From JBFJVD01 sp041624375 (lineage in GTDB: Bacteria; Chloroflexota; Anaerolineae; Anaerolineales; E44-bin32): a stretch of 10,338 bases of DNA. The DNA is taken from NCBI GenBank assembly GCA_041624375.1, contig JBFJVD010000093.1, positions 1 through 10,338 of the forward strand, given 5' to 3'. Of this stretch, positions 1-5,878 are shown piece after piece. Below the pieces are notes generated by a model. That model was not told where the DNA came from. It saw only the letters and a list, made by a program, of their open reading frames with translations, and made no database searches. The first letter of the stretch is position 1, and every line of letters starts with the position of its first letter. Position numbers and translations under genes: made by a program.

Positions 1-136
1 CCGGATGGCGCTTGAGCCGATGCCGGCGAATGAGCGCAGGGTGATCCACATCGAATTGCGCGATCACCCCGGGGTCACCACAGAGAGCGTGGGCGAGGGC
101 CGAGAACGCAAAGTCACGATCATCCCTCGCACCTGA
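1..136 (+). CDS. khpB: KhpB/Jag R3H-domain RNA-binding protein, C-terminal end (partial)
   Basis: The reading frame is open from the left edge (full codons from base 2) and ends at TGA 134-136, giving the last 44 residues of a protein that starts outside the window. The visible part is the R3H single-stranded nucleic-acid-binding domain: the sequence PANERRVIHIELRDHPGV contains the RxxxH core (RRVIH), followed by TESVGEGRERKVTIIPR. That ending is typical of KhpB (also called Jag or SpoIIIJ-associated protein), which binds RNA with its partner KhpA and is linked to cell elongation and division. In many bacteria khpB lies directly after yidC and near the origin; parA and parB downstream fit that setting. 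The family call is strong for such a short piece. The KH and Jag-N domains would have to be upstream and cannot be seen. Confidence 0.88.
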   Translation, partial: RMALEPMPANERRVIHIELRDHPGVTTESVGEGRERKVTIIPRT

Positions 137-175
137 GACTGCCAACGCCCCTCAGAGGAGTGCCGGATTCAAGCG

Positions 176-1024
176 ATGCCCGAGCCTTCCACCCGCCCCG
201 GCGTCGAGTACCTGCTTATCGGCCATGTAACCCGCGATCTGACGCCCGAAGGATCGATCCTCGGCGGGACGGCGGCTTACGCCGGCCTGACGGCTCACGC
301 CCTCGGCTGGCGAGTTGGGGTGGTGAGCTCCGCATCCACCAAACTCGATGTATCCCAGCTGGCTTCCCTCCAACTATCGCTCGTACCCGCTTCCGAAGAT
401 ACGACCTTCGAGAATATCTATGTGGGCGGCAAACGGAGCCAGTGGCTGCGCGGCCGCGCAGCCGATCTCACCTTCGATGACGTCCCGGTCGGTTGGCGCC
501 AGCCACGCGTCGTCCATCTTGCCCCCCTTGCCCAGGAAATTGACCCGGCATTAGCCCACGCTTTCCCCGATGCGATGGTCGCCGTCACACCGCAAGGCTG
601 GCTGCGCAGATGGGACAAATCTGGCCGCGTCCACCGATCTGAATGGGAAAGCATGGAGGCTGTCCTCTCTCGGGCCGACGCAACCGTGCTCAGCCTCGAA
701 GACCTGCACCGGGACGAAGCGCTCGTAACCACGCTTGTTGAACGCAGTCGACTGCTGATTGTCACCGAGGGACCACGCGGCGCGCGACTGTACCACCAGA
801 GATCGATTCAACATATCCCTGCCTACCCTGCAGAGGAGGTCGATCCGACGGGCGCCGGCGATGTGTTTGCTGCAGCGTTCTTCACTCGCTTTGCGGAAAC
901 CGCGGACGCGCTCAGTTCGGCCACATTTGCTGCCCGGCAGGCATCGGCCTCCGTGAGCGGCGTCGGCCTGGCGGCCCTGGGCCGACTGCCGGTCGCCACA
1001 TCCGTCGGATCGAAGGGACGCTGA
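176..1024 (+). CDS. PfkB/ribokinase-family small-molecule kinase, substrate unknown
   Basis: A 282-residue cytosolic kinase of the PfkB (ribokinase-like) family, which transfers phosphate from ATP to a sugar, polyol or nucleoside. The N-terminal substrate-side motif is seen as LGGTAAYAG (residues 29-37). The PfkB C-terminal signature DPTGAGDVFAAAFF starts at residue 223, with D229 as the expected catalytic base and the GAG preceding it as the anion hole. The start ATG 176 is the first in-frame start after the khpB stop. The AGAGGAG at 154-160 lies rather far from it (15 bases), so the ribosome site is not ideal. The gene sits 39 bases after khpB and its TGA shares one base with the ATG of parA, so it is probably co-transcribed and coupled with the segregation genes. 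The short opening (LLIGHVTRD) recalls sugar or inositol kinase-like members, but the substrate cannot be called. It contains a perfect 20-bp palindrome at 444-463. Confidence 0.92.
   Translation: MPEPSTRPGVEYLLIGHVTRDLTPEGSILGGTAAYAGLTAHALGWRVGVVSSASTKLDVSQLASLQLSLVPASEDTTFENIYVGGKRSQWLRGRAADLTFDDVPVGWRQPRVVHLAPLAQEIDPALAHAFPDAMVAVTPQGWLRRWDKSGRVHRSEWESMEAVLSRADATVLSLEDLHRDEALVTTLVERSRLLIVTEGPRGARLYHQRSIQHIPAYPAEEVDPTGAGDVFAAAFFTRFAETADALSSATFAARQASASVSGVGLAALGRLPVATSVGSKGR
444..463. repeat. Perfect 20-bp palindrome inside the PfkB gene
   Basis: The half-site GGCTGCGCGG (444-453) is followed directly by its exact reverse complement (454-463), with no spacer. It holds a GCGGCCGC octamer at its centre (450-457). 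It lies in coding sequence for the residues around QWLRGRAAD, so codon choice in GC-rich DNA may explain part of it. Whether it binds anything is unknown. Confidence 0.85.
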
Positions 1025-1833
1025 TGGCTCGCGTGTACGCGTTGGTCAATCAGAAAGGCGGCGTCGGCAAGACCACCACCGCCATCAACCTTGCTGCCTA
1101 CCTTGCACAGTTCGGCCAGCGAGTCTTGCTGGTGGATCTTGATCCACAAGCGAACGCGACTGCGTGCCTGGGCATCGACCACCAGAGCATTCTCGAAGGG
1201 ACCTATGAAGCGCTGATTGGCGAGGTCCCGATCAACCAGAGTGTGCTGCACAACCAGCGGCTGGGTCTGCACCTGCTCCCCTCTTCGCCGGCGCTCGCCG
1301 GCGCCCAGGTGGAACTGGTCGGCCTGCCGGACCGTGAGCGGCTGCTCCGCCAGGCGCTTGAGGGCATCCGCGGGCGGTTTGACTACACCTTAATCGACTG
1401 CCCGCCTTCGCTCGGTTTGCTGACGCTGAACGGACTGATGGCCGCCAGCTCGGGCATCATCATCCCGGTTCAATGCGAATACCTCGCGCTCGAAGGGCTG
1501 ACACAGCTTATGCGAACGCTTCAGCGCGTTCGCGCCAGTCTGTATCCCACGCTTAACATCCGCGGCCTCGTCCTGACCATGTTTGATAGCCGCACCAACC
1601 TCTCACAGGACGTCGTCCGGGAGGTCAGGCGGCATTTTCCGGGCCAGGTCTTTCAGACGGTCATCCCACGAACCGTCCGGCTCGCCGAGGCGCCCTCTCA
1701 CGGTGTGCCCATCTCCAGCTACGACCCGAAGTCCACCGGAGCCATCGCCTACCATGCGCTGGCTCGCGAGCTCCTGGATGGAGACACACTTGCGCTTGCC
1801 GAGCCGCTCCCCCACGCCGCCGTCGAGGAATGA
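1024..1833 (+). CDS. parA: ParA (Soj-type) chromosome-partitioning ATPase
   Basis: A 269-residue ParA/MinD-superfamily ATPase. It binds DNA non-specifically as an ATP dimer on the nucleoid and is released when ParB stimulates hydrolysis, which moves the origin regions apart. The deviant Walker A motif is KGGVGKTTT (residues 11-19, signature lysine K11, catalytic-loop lysine K16). Switch I/Walker A' is LLVDLDPQANAT (35-46) and Walker B is LIDCPPS (123-129, D125). PRTVRLAEAPSHGVPI near residue 205 is a conserved Soj-type segment. There is no long N-terminal DNA-binding domain, so it is of the small chromosomal type. GAAGGGA at 1012-1018 gives a good ribosome site for ATG 1024, which overlaps the kinase stop by one base. 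parB starts two bases after its stop, the classic parAB operon. Confidence 0.97.
   Translation: MARVYALVNQKGGVGKTTTAINLAAYLAQFGQRVLLVDLDPQANATACLGIDHQSILEGTYEALIGEVPINQSVLHNQRLGLHLLPSSPALAGAQVELVGLPDRERLLRQALEGIRGRFDYTLIDCPPSLGLLTLNGLMAASSGIIIPVQCEYLALEGLTQLMRTLQRVRASLYPTLNIRGLVLTMFDSRTNLSQDVVREVRRHFPGQVFQTVIPRTVRLAEAPSHGVPISSYDPKSTGAIAYHALARELLDGDTLALAEPLPHAAVEE
1512..1533. repeat. Inverted repeat within parA (8-bp arms, 6-base loop)
   Basis: The arm GCGAACGC (1512-1519) and its exact reverse complement GCGTTCGC (1526-1533) flank the loop TTCAGC. It can form an RNA hairpin inside the parA coding region. No role is known; chance in Arg/Ala-rich codons is quite possible. Confidence 0.6.
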
Positions 1834-1834
1834 T

Positions 1835-2686
1835 ATGACTCGGAAAAGAGGTCTTGGAAAGGGGCTCGATGCCCTGATCCCCACCGGCGCACCCGATGAT
1901 TCCGGGGTCGCCCATGTGGCGCTTGACGCCATCCAGCCCAATCCTCGCCAGCCCCGGACCGACTTCGATTCCGAGAGCCTCGACGAGCTCACCGAGTCGA
2001 TTCGCAAGCACGGGGTGCTTCAGCCGCTGGTGGTCACAGCGGAGGACGACGGCGAGAGCTACACTCTCATCGCCGGGGAGCGTCGGCTTCAGGCCGCCCG
2101 GAAGGCGGGGCTTGCCAGCGTCCCGGTGGTCATTCGCCAGGCAAGCGAGCGTGAACGACTCGAACTGGCGCTGATCGAAAACCTGCAGCGGACCGATCTG
2201 AACCCGCTTGAGGCGGCCGAAGGGTACCGCCAGCTGGCGGAGGACTTCGAGCTTACCCACGAGGAGATCGCCGCCCGTGTCGCCAAAAACCGCACCACGG
2301 TCAGCAATACCCTGCGATTGCTGAGCCTCTCGGCCGGAGTCAAGGCAGCCCTGAAAGCCGAGCAAATCTCGGAGGGCCATGCTCGCGCGCTGCTTGGACT
2401 GCCCACCGCCCAGGCGCAGTCCGCCGCGCTCAAAGCGGTCGTCGAGAAGGGACTGAATGTTCGTCAAACGGAAGAGCTTGTCCGCCGGCTAAGCGGGGAT
2501 CGCAAGAAGCCGGGCAAGCCAGCCGCGAAGTCGCCGGAAGAGCGAGCGATCGAAGAGCAGCTTCAACAGGCGCTCGGCACCAGGGTCACCCTGCGCCGCG
2601 GGCGCCGCGGTGGAAGCCTGGTGCTGCGCTTCTATTCGGACGAAGAACTGAACGCCCTCGTCGAGCAGATTCTCGGTACTTCCTGA
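1835..2686 (+). CDS. parB: ParB/Spo0J chromosome-partitioning CTPase clamp
   Basis: A 283-residue ParB. It loads at parS sites, slides along DNA as a CTP-dependent clamp and stimulates ParA. The N-terminus RKRGLGKGLDALIP (residues 3-16) is the usual ParA-contact segment. The CTP-binding fold shows GERRLQAAR (81-89, C-motif with the arginine patch) and ENLQRTDLNPLEAA (115-128). A helix-turn-helix for parS covers about 139-163 (ELTHEEIAARVAKNRTTVSN), and a basic linker (KKPGKPAAK) leads to a C-terminal dimerisation domain ending ALVEQILG. I chose ATG 1835: GAGGA at 1825-1829 gives five-base spacing, and the protein then begins at the family's usual N-terminus. The frame stays open further upstream to 1583, but only as an overlap with parA. 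Length is normal. No parS-like site is seen in the window. Confidence 0.96.
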   Translation: MTRKRGLGKGLDALIPTGAPDDSGVAHVALDAIQPNPRQPRTDFDSESLDELTESIRKHGVLQPLVVTAEDDGESYTLIAGERRLQAARKAGLASVPVVIRQASERERLELALIENLQRTDLNPLEAAEGYRQLAEDFELTHEEIAARVAKNRTTVSNTLRLLSLSAGVKAALKAEQISEGHARALLGLPTAQAQSAALKAVVEKGLNVRQTEELVRRLSGDRKKPGKPAAKSPEERAIEEQLQQALGTRVTLRRGRRGGSLVLRFYSDEELNALVEQILGTS

Positions 2687-2693
2687 CCACCAC

Positions 2694-3734
2694 ATGCGCT
2701 ATCTCGTCTACGGAGCGGGAGCCGTCGGGAGCCTGATCGGAGGCACACTCGCCCGCTCCGGTCTCGAGGTCGGGTTCCTAGTTCGCCCGCCACGTGCGCA
2801 GCTGCTCAAAGCCCGGGGCCTGACAATTGCCCACCAAGGGGAATCCTTCAATCTGGGCAGGGCCCCCATCATCACTGACGTCGGCCAGCTCGAAGGCACA
2901 TTCCAGCCAGAACTGGTCCTGCTCACGGTCAAAGCTTACGACTGCTCGGGCGCTGCTGCGGACCTGAAGCGGCTCCCGGGGTCCGTCCCGGTCGTCAGCT
3001 TTCTCAACGGGGTGGGAAGTGAGGCCATTCTTAAAGCCGCGCTGGGAAGTGGGCGAGTGATTGCCGCGACGCTGACAAGCTCGGTTCGAGTCACGGGAGC
3101 CTTGGTGATCCTCGAGCGAAGTCGCGGCGTGGGGATCGTGACGGGGCACCCTGCCGCGGACCGGCTCGCAGCCGATCTTACCCGCGCCGACGTGCGCGTG
3201 AGGCGTTATGCGAATGCCGACTCCATGAAGTGGTCCAAGCTGGCCATCAACCTGCTCGGCAACGCCAGTTCGGCCATCCTGGGTTGGCCGGTGGATCGGA
3301 TCTTCGCCAACCGCGCGCTCTACCGATTGGAGCACGAGGCGCTCCGCGAAGCGCTTAAGGTGATGCGGGCGCTCGGGCATCCGGTGGTCTCGCTGCCGGG
3401 CGTACCGATGCGCTTGCTGGCTACCCTCGTCCAACTTCCCGCCTGGCTGGTCCGGCCATTGATCGGGGGGCGCGTTGCAGGCGGGCGGGGAGAGAAGATG
3501 CCATCCTTCTACTATGACCTTGAACACGGTCGCTCGGAGCTGGACTGGCTTCATGGCGCCGTGCTGCGAAGCGCCCATGAACTTGGGGTCCACGCACCCG
3601 CAAACCAGACTCTGTTCGACACGCTCAGCCTGCTGCTGGCGGAGCCTGCGCAGCGCCCGGAATTTGCCGGCAGGCCAGCGGAGCTGATCCGCCGGGCTGC
3701 CGCCAACGGCGTTCCAGGCATGCCAAGGGTATAA
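2694..3734 (+). CDS. Ketopantoate reductase (PanE/ApbA)-family oxidoreductase
   Basis: A 346-residue cytosolic NADP(H)-dependent reductase of the ketopantoate reductase fold. PanE itself reduces 2-dehydropantoate to pantoate for coenzyme A synthesis. The N-terminal Rossmann motif is YGAGAVGSLIGG (6-17). Further family marks are TVKAYD (K80), FLNGVG (N105) and KWSKLAINLLGNASSAI, where K182 matches the catalytic lysine of E. coli PanE (K176). The C-terminal segment MPSFYYDLEHGRSELDWLHGAV carries E282 at the place of catalytic E256. It is about 40 residues longer than E. coli PanE, mainly through a hydrophobic stretch near residues 231-268 and a longer tail. No pantothenate gene is nearby, so a different 2-oxo acid substrate is possible and I give no gene symbol. 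The ATG follows the parB stop by seven bases with no clear Shine-Dalgarno sequence, suggesting coupling to parB translation. Confidence 0.85.
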   Translation: MRYLVYGAGAVGSLIGGTLARSGLEVGFLVRPPRAQLLKARGLTIAHQGESFNLGRAPIITDVGQLEGTFQPELVLLTVKAYDCSGAAADLKRLPGSVPVVSFLNGVGSEAILKAALGSGRVIAATLTSSVRVTGALVILERSRGVGIVTGHPAADRLAADLTRADVRVRRYANADSMKWSKLAINLLGNASSAILGWPVDRIFANRALYRLEHEALREALKVMRALGHPVVSLPGVPMRLLATLVQLPAWLVRPLIGGRVAGGRGEKMPSFYYDLEHGRSELDWLHGAVLRSAHELGVHAPANQTLFDTLSLLLAEPAQRPEFAGRPAELIRRAAANGVPGMPRV

Positions 3735-3735
3735 T
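3730..3735 (+). promoter_or_regulatory. Probable -10 box (TATAAT) for the fabG transcription unit
   Basis: A perfect TATAAT straddles the TAA stop (3732-3734) of the preceding reductase gene, 86 bases before the fabG start. A start of transcription near 3742 would be expected. The -35 side is weak: the best hexamer, GTTCCA at 3711-3716, is only 13 bases away, so an activator or an alternative sigma factor may be involved. A perfect consensus hexamer in such GC-rich DNA, right at a gene boundary, supports it. Confidence 0.5.
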
Positions 3736-3743
3736 GCCTCGGT

Positions 3744-3807
3744 GCTGCAAAGTGCAGCCCGCAGGCGGGTCCGTCTGAACCGCGGCCGGGGGCGGGAGGG
3801 GCCGGCC
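3744..3807 (+). promoter_or_regulatory. Structured, G-rich 5' leader of fabG
   Basis: Just after the predicted transcription start, GCTGCA (3744-3749) and TGCAGC (3753-3758) form a 6-bp stem with a 3-base loop. CCCG/CGGG (3758-3761 and 3766-3769) can form a second stem. CGGCC (3783-3787) can pair with GGCCG (3800-3804) around G-runs of 5, 3 and 4 (3788-3801). There is no T-run, so a terminator is unlikely. It could affect message stability or translation. It does not match a riboswitch class I know. Confidence 0.4.
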
Positions 3808-3813
3808 AGGAGG
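3808..3813 (+). promoter_or_regulatory. Perfect Shine-Dalgarno site of fabG
   Basis: AGGAGG lies seven bases before ATG 3821. It is the strongest ribosome site seen in the window and fixes the fabG start. It agrees with fabG being the first gene of its own transcription unit rather than a coupled downstream gene. Confidence 0.85.
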
Positions 3814-3820
3814 CCAAGCG

Positions 3821-4567
3821 ATGAGTTATTCTGACCAGGTCGCGATCGTCACCGGCGCTTCGCGGGGCATCGGTCGAGCGATCGCCCTTGAGCTTGGTTC
3901 ACGCGGCGCCAGCGTCGTGGTCAACTACCGTTCCAGCGAAGCGGAGGCAGCCGAAGTCGTCCAGGCCATTAAGGAGAGTGGGGCGCAGGCTGTCACCTAC
4001 CAGGCGGATGTCGGCGAATTCGAGCAGGCACAGGACCTCATCAAGTTTGCCACGGAGACCTACGACGGGCTGCATATCCTGGTCAACAACGCCGGCATCA
4101 CCCGCGATGGGCTGATCATGACGATGTCTGAGACTGACTGGGACGACGTCATCCGCACCAACCTCAAGTCCACCTTCAACTGCTCAAAGGCCGCCGTCCG
4201 GTACATGATGCGCAAGCGCTATGGTCGCATCATCAATATCACTTCGGTCGCCGGGCAGATGGGCAACGCCGGTCAGACAAATTACTCGGCATCGAAGGCC
4301 GGCCAGATCGGCTTCACGAAGGCGCTGGCCCGGGAAGTCGCGCCGCGCAAGATCACCGTGAATGCCATCGCCGCCGGATACATTGAAACTGACATCTGGT
4401 CGACCGTTCCCGAAGAGGCGCGAGAAGGCCTGATGGAACTGATCCCGCTTGGCCGCAAGGGGGAGGTGGAGGAGATCGCAAAAGCCGTTGCTTATCTCGC
4501 TTCGGCGGAGGCGGGCTACGTCACCGGACACGTGTTGAGCGTGGATGGCGGGATGGCCATGTCTTAG
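3821..4567 (+). CDS. fabG: 3-oxoacyl-[acyl-carrier-protein] reductase FabG
   Basis: A 248-residue classical short-chain dehydrogenase that reduces 3-oxoacyl-ACP with NADPH in each round of fatty acid elongation. The cofactor motif is TGASRGIGRA (11-20), NNAG is at 89-92, and the catalytic tetrad is complete: N114, S142, Y155 and K159 (in NYSASKAGQ). The segment NAIAAGYIETDI (171-182) and the end YVTGHVLSVDGGMAMS are very close to FabG, and the length is exactly typical. Many SDR enzymes share these motifs, so FabG is favoured by overall similarity rather than by one residue. The gene has its own likely promoter and a perfect Shine-Dalgarno site. Asp23 and nusB follow. In Firmicutes the Asp23-nusB pair lies next to accBC, so a link to fatty acid synthesis in this neighbourhood makes sense. 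Confidence 0.93.
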   Translation: MSYSDQVAIVTGASRGIGRAIALELGSRGASVVVNYRSSEAEAAEVVQAIKESGAQAVTYQADVGEFEQAQDLIKFATETYDGLHILVNNAGITRDGLIMTMSETDWDDVIRTNLKSTFNCSKAAVRYMMRKRYGRIINITSVAGQMGNAGQTNYSASKAGQIGFTKALAREVAPRKITVNAIAAGYIETDIWSTVPEEAREGLMELIPLGRKGEVEEIAKAVAYLASAEAGYVTGHVLSVDGGMAMS

Positions 4568-4619
4568 TCCCATTCGTCACGAGAGACGGGGGGGACTGAA
4601 GAGCAAGAGGAGAAACCAA

Positions 4620-4994
4620 ATGGATCCCGAAGCACCTGATCCTGGGAACCGTTCGGGTGCGACCACCGTCGCCCCGGATGTGCTGGTGACGATCGCACGC
4701 CTCACTGCGCTGCAGGTCCCCGGCGTCGCCGGCATGGCACCCGTCCCCGGCGGCGTGAACCGTCTCTTCCGCAGGGGGGCCGGGGAAGGTGTGCGGATCA
4801 GCATCGAGGACGGCTCTGTGACCGCTGAGCTCTATCTCTTGCTGATGCACGACACGAATGTCCGCGAGGTCAGCCGCAAAGTGCAAGTTGAAGTCAAGCG
4901 GGCAATCGAAGAGATGGTGGGCATGCACGTCACTCAGGTGGATGTGCACATCGAAGACATTGAATTCAACCAAGCCGCGGCCGAAGACGGCTGA
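4620..4994 (+). CDS. Asp23/Gls24-family (DUF322) envelope stress protein
   Basis: A 124-residue soluble protein of the Asp23/Gls24 family. Members (Staphylococcus Asp23, Bacillus YqhY and YloU) are small abundant proteins linked to envelope stress or lipid synthesis; the molecular role is unsettled. The family pattern is seen as VAPDVLVTIARLTALQVPGVAGM (17-39), then GEGVRISIEDGSVTAELYLLLMHDTNVREVSRKVQVEVKRAIEEMVGMHVTQVDVHIEDI (55-114). There is no signal peptide or membrane helix. I chose ATG 4620 because AAGAGGAG (4605-4612) lies seven bases before it; an upstream GTG at 4545 in the same frame lies inside fabG and would add unrelated residues. The position directly before nusB matches yqhY-nusB of Bacillus. 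Confidence 0.9.
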   Translation: MDPEAPDPGNRSGATTVAPDVLVTIARLTALQVPGVAGMAPVPGGVNRLFRRGAGEGVRISIEDGSVTAELYLLLMHDTNVREVSRKVQVEVKRAIEEMVGMHVTQVDVHIEDIEFNQAAAEDG

Positions 4995-5047
4995 ATGAGA
5001 CGTGAGCTGCAAGCGAGCCCGCCTCAGCATAAGCCGGCGAGGTCCAG

Positions 5048-5455
5048 ATGAAGCGCGAGCGGCGTAGAGCCCGTCAACTGGCACTTCAGACGTTGTATGA
5101 AGTCGAGGCCGCCGGCCACCCGGCCGAGGCCGTCCTGTCGCGCCACCTGGCCGGGCACGATGGGCTGAGCGAATCCAGCAAAGCCTTCCTTCGCGAGGCG
5201 GTTTTCGGTAGCCTGGAGCATGCCGCGCGGCTCGATGAGATGATCGCTGCGTGCGCCCCCGAGTGGCCTGTGGACGAGCTGGCAATCATCGACCGGAGCA
5301 TCCTCCGGCTCGCGCTCTGGGAGCTCCACATCTATAAAGAAACCCCGCTCAAGGTGGCTATCAACGAGGCGGTCGTACTCGCCAAGCGCTACAGTTCAGA
5401 CAGCGCCCCTCGATTCGTCAACGGCGTGCTCGGCTCCCTCGCACCGCAGCCATGA
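5048..5455 (+). CDS. nusB: Transcription antitermination factor NusB
   Basis: A 135-residue, all-helical cytosolic protein. NusB binds boxA RNA together with ribosomal protein S10 (NusE) and keeps RNA polymerase from stopping early in rRNA operons. The N-terminal arginine-rich helix RERRRARQLALQTLYEVE (3-20) contacts RNA. The C-terminal half carries the family signature DRSILRLALWEL (82-93) and INEAVVLAKRYSSDSAPRFVNGVL (105-128). Length is normal. GAGG at 5039-5042 lies five bases before the ATG. The gap to the Asp23-family gene is 53 bases and holds an 18-codon ORF whose TGA overlaps this ATG. The gap to the Tat gene downstream is 42 bases without a visible terminator. Confidence 0.95.
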   Translation: MKRERRRARQLALQTLYEVEAAGHPAEAVLSRHLAGHDGLSESSKAFLREAVFGSLEHAARLDEMIAACAPEWPVDELAIIDRSILRLALWELHIYKETPLKVAINEAVVLAKRYSSDSAPRFVNGVLGSLAPQP

Positions 5456-5497
5456 GGCCTTGCACCCGCCCCCCTATTCGCCGAGGTCACTGACCCC

Positions 5498-5878
5498 ATG
5501 GACTTCCTCGGCATCGGCCCGCTCGAGCTGCTCTTCATCATCGTCCTGGCGCTGATCGTCCTCGGGCCACGCGACCTGGCGCAAACGGCCCGTTCCCTCG
5601 GCCGGATACTCAACCGTCTCTACCGTTCTGAAACCTGGCGTATGCTCACCGAGGCCTCTCACACCCTGCGCGGGTTGCCGAACCGACTGGCGCGTGAAGC
5701 CCGCCTCGAGGAACTCGATGCCACCCGGGGCGAGCTACAGGAAACCGATCGCGAGATGCGCCGTGAAGTCGAACAAGCCGAACACGACCTCAGCGCCTGG
5801 ACCCCGCAAGCCCCATCAACCGAGACGGACAATGGGGAGCCCGAGGCACCCGAACCCAGCACGGAAGATCCGGCATGA
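5498..5878 (+). CDS. TatA/TatB-family twin-arginine translocase subunit
   Basis: A 126-residue inner-membrane protein of the Sec-independent Tat system, which exports folded proteins carrying a twin-arginine signal. It has the usual layout: a short periplasmic start MDFLGIGPLE with the conserved glutamate E10, one membrane helix (about 8-22), the GP hinge (23-24), an amphipathic helix (about 25-45), then a long charged helical part (about 60-97) and an acidic, proline-rich tail. The length, E10 and the extended helical tail favour a TatB-like role in the receptor complex with TatC. TatA and TatB are hard to tell apart by sequence, and this may serve as both in an organism with a minimal system. 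Its TGA overlaps the tatC start (ATGA). GAGG at 5483-5486 is a somewhat distant ribosome site (11 bases). Confidence 0.87.
   Translation: MDFLGIGPLELLFIIVLALIVLGPRDLAQTARSLGRILNRLYRSETWRMLTEASHTLRGLPNRLAREARLEELDATRGELQETDREMRREVEQAEHDLSAWTPQAPSTETDNGEPEAPEPSTEDPA

Noticed and set aside
250..261. 12-bp palindrome AGGATCGATCCT in the PfkB gene
   Set aside because: A palindrome of this length is expected by chance about two or three times in a window of this size.
1286..1303. Tandem CGCCGGCG repeats in parA
   Set aside because: Two copies in Ala/Gly/Pro codons of GC-rich DNA are readily explained by codon use.
1661..2467. 268-codon ORF on the - strand over parA and parB
   Set aside because: The + strand carries complete ParA and ParB motifs here; the antisense product has no family features.
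2778..3593. 271-codon ORF on the - strand
   Set aside because: It is a shadow of the ketopantoate-reductase-family gene, which keeps its catalytic residues on the + strand.
3734..3778. 14-codon upstream ORF before fabG
   Set aside because: Its ATG overlaps the predicted -10 box, so it would not be on the message from that promoter, and it has no ribosome site.
4529..4534. CACGTG cores as possible parS sites (also at 2791-2796 and 8405-8410)
   Set aside because: The flanks do not match the parS consensus (GTTTCACGTGAAAC type) at any of the three; only the six-base core is shared, which is expected by chance.
4521..5285. 254-codon ORF on the - strand
   Set aside because: It runs across fabG, the Asp23-family gene and nusB, all well supported on the + strand.
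5456..5497. Terminator between nusB and the TatA/B gene
   Set aside because: No stem-loop followed by a T-run is visible in this gap.
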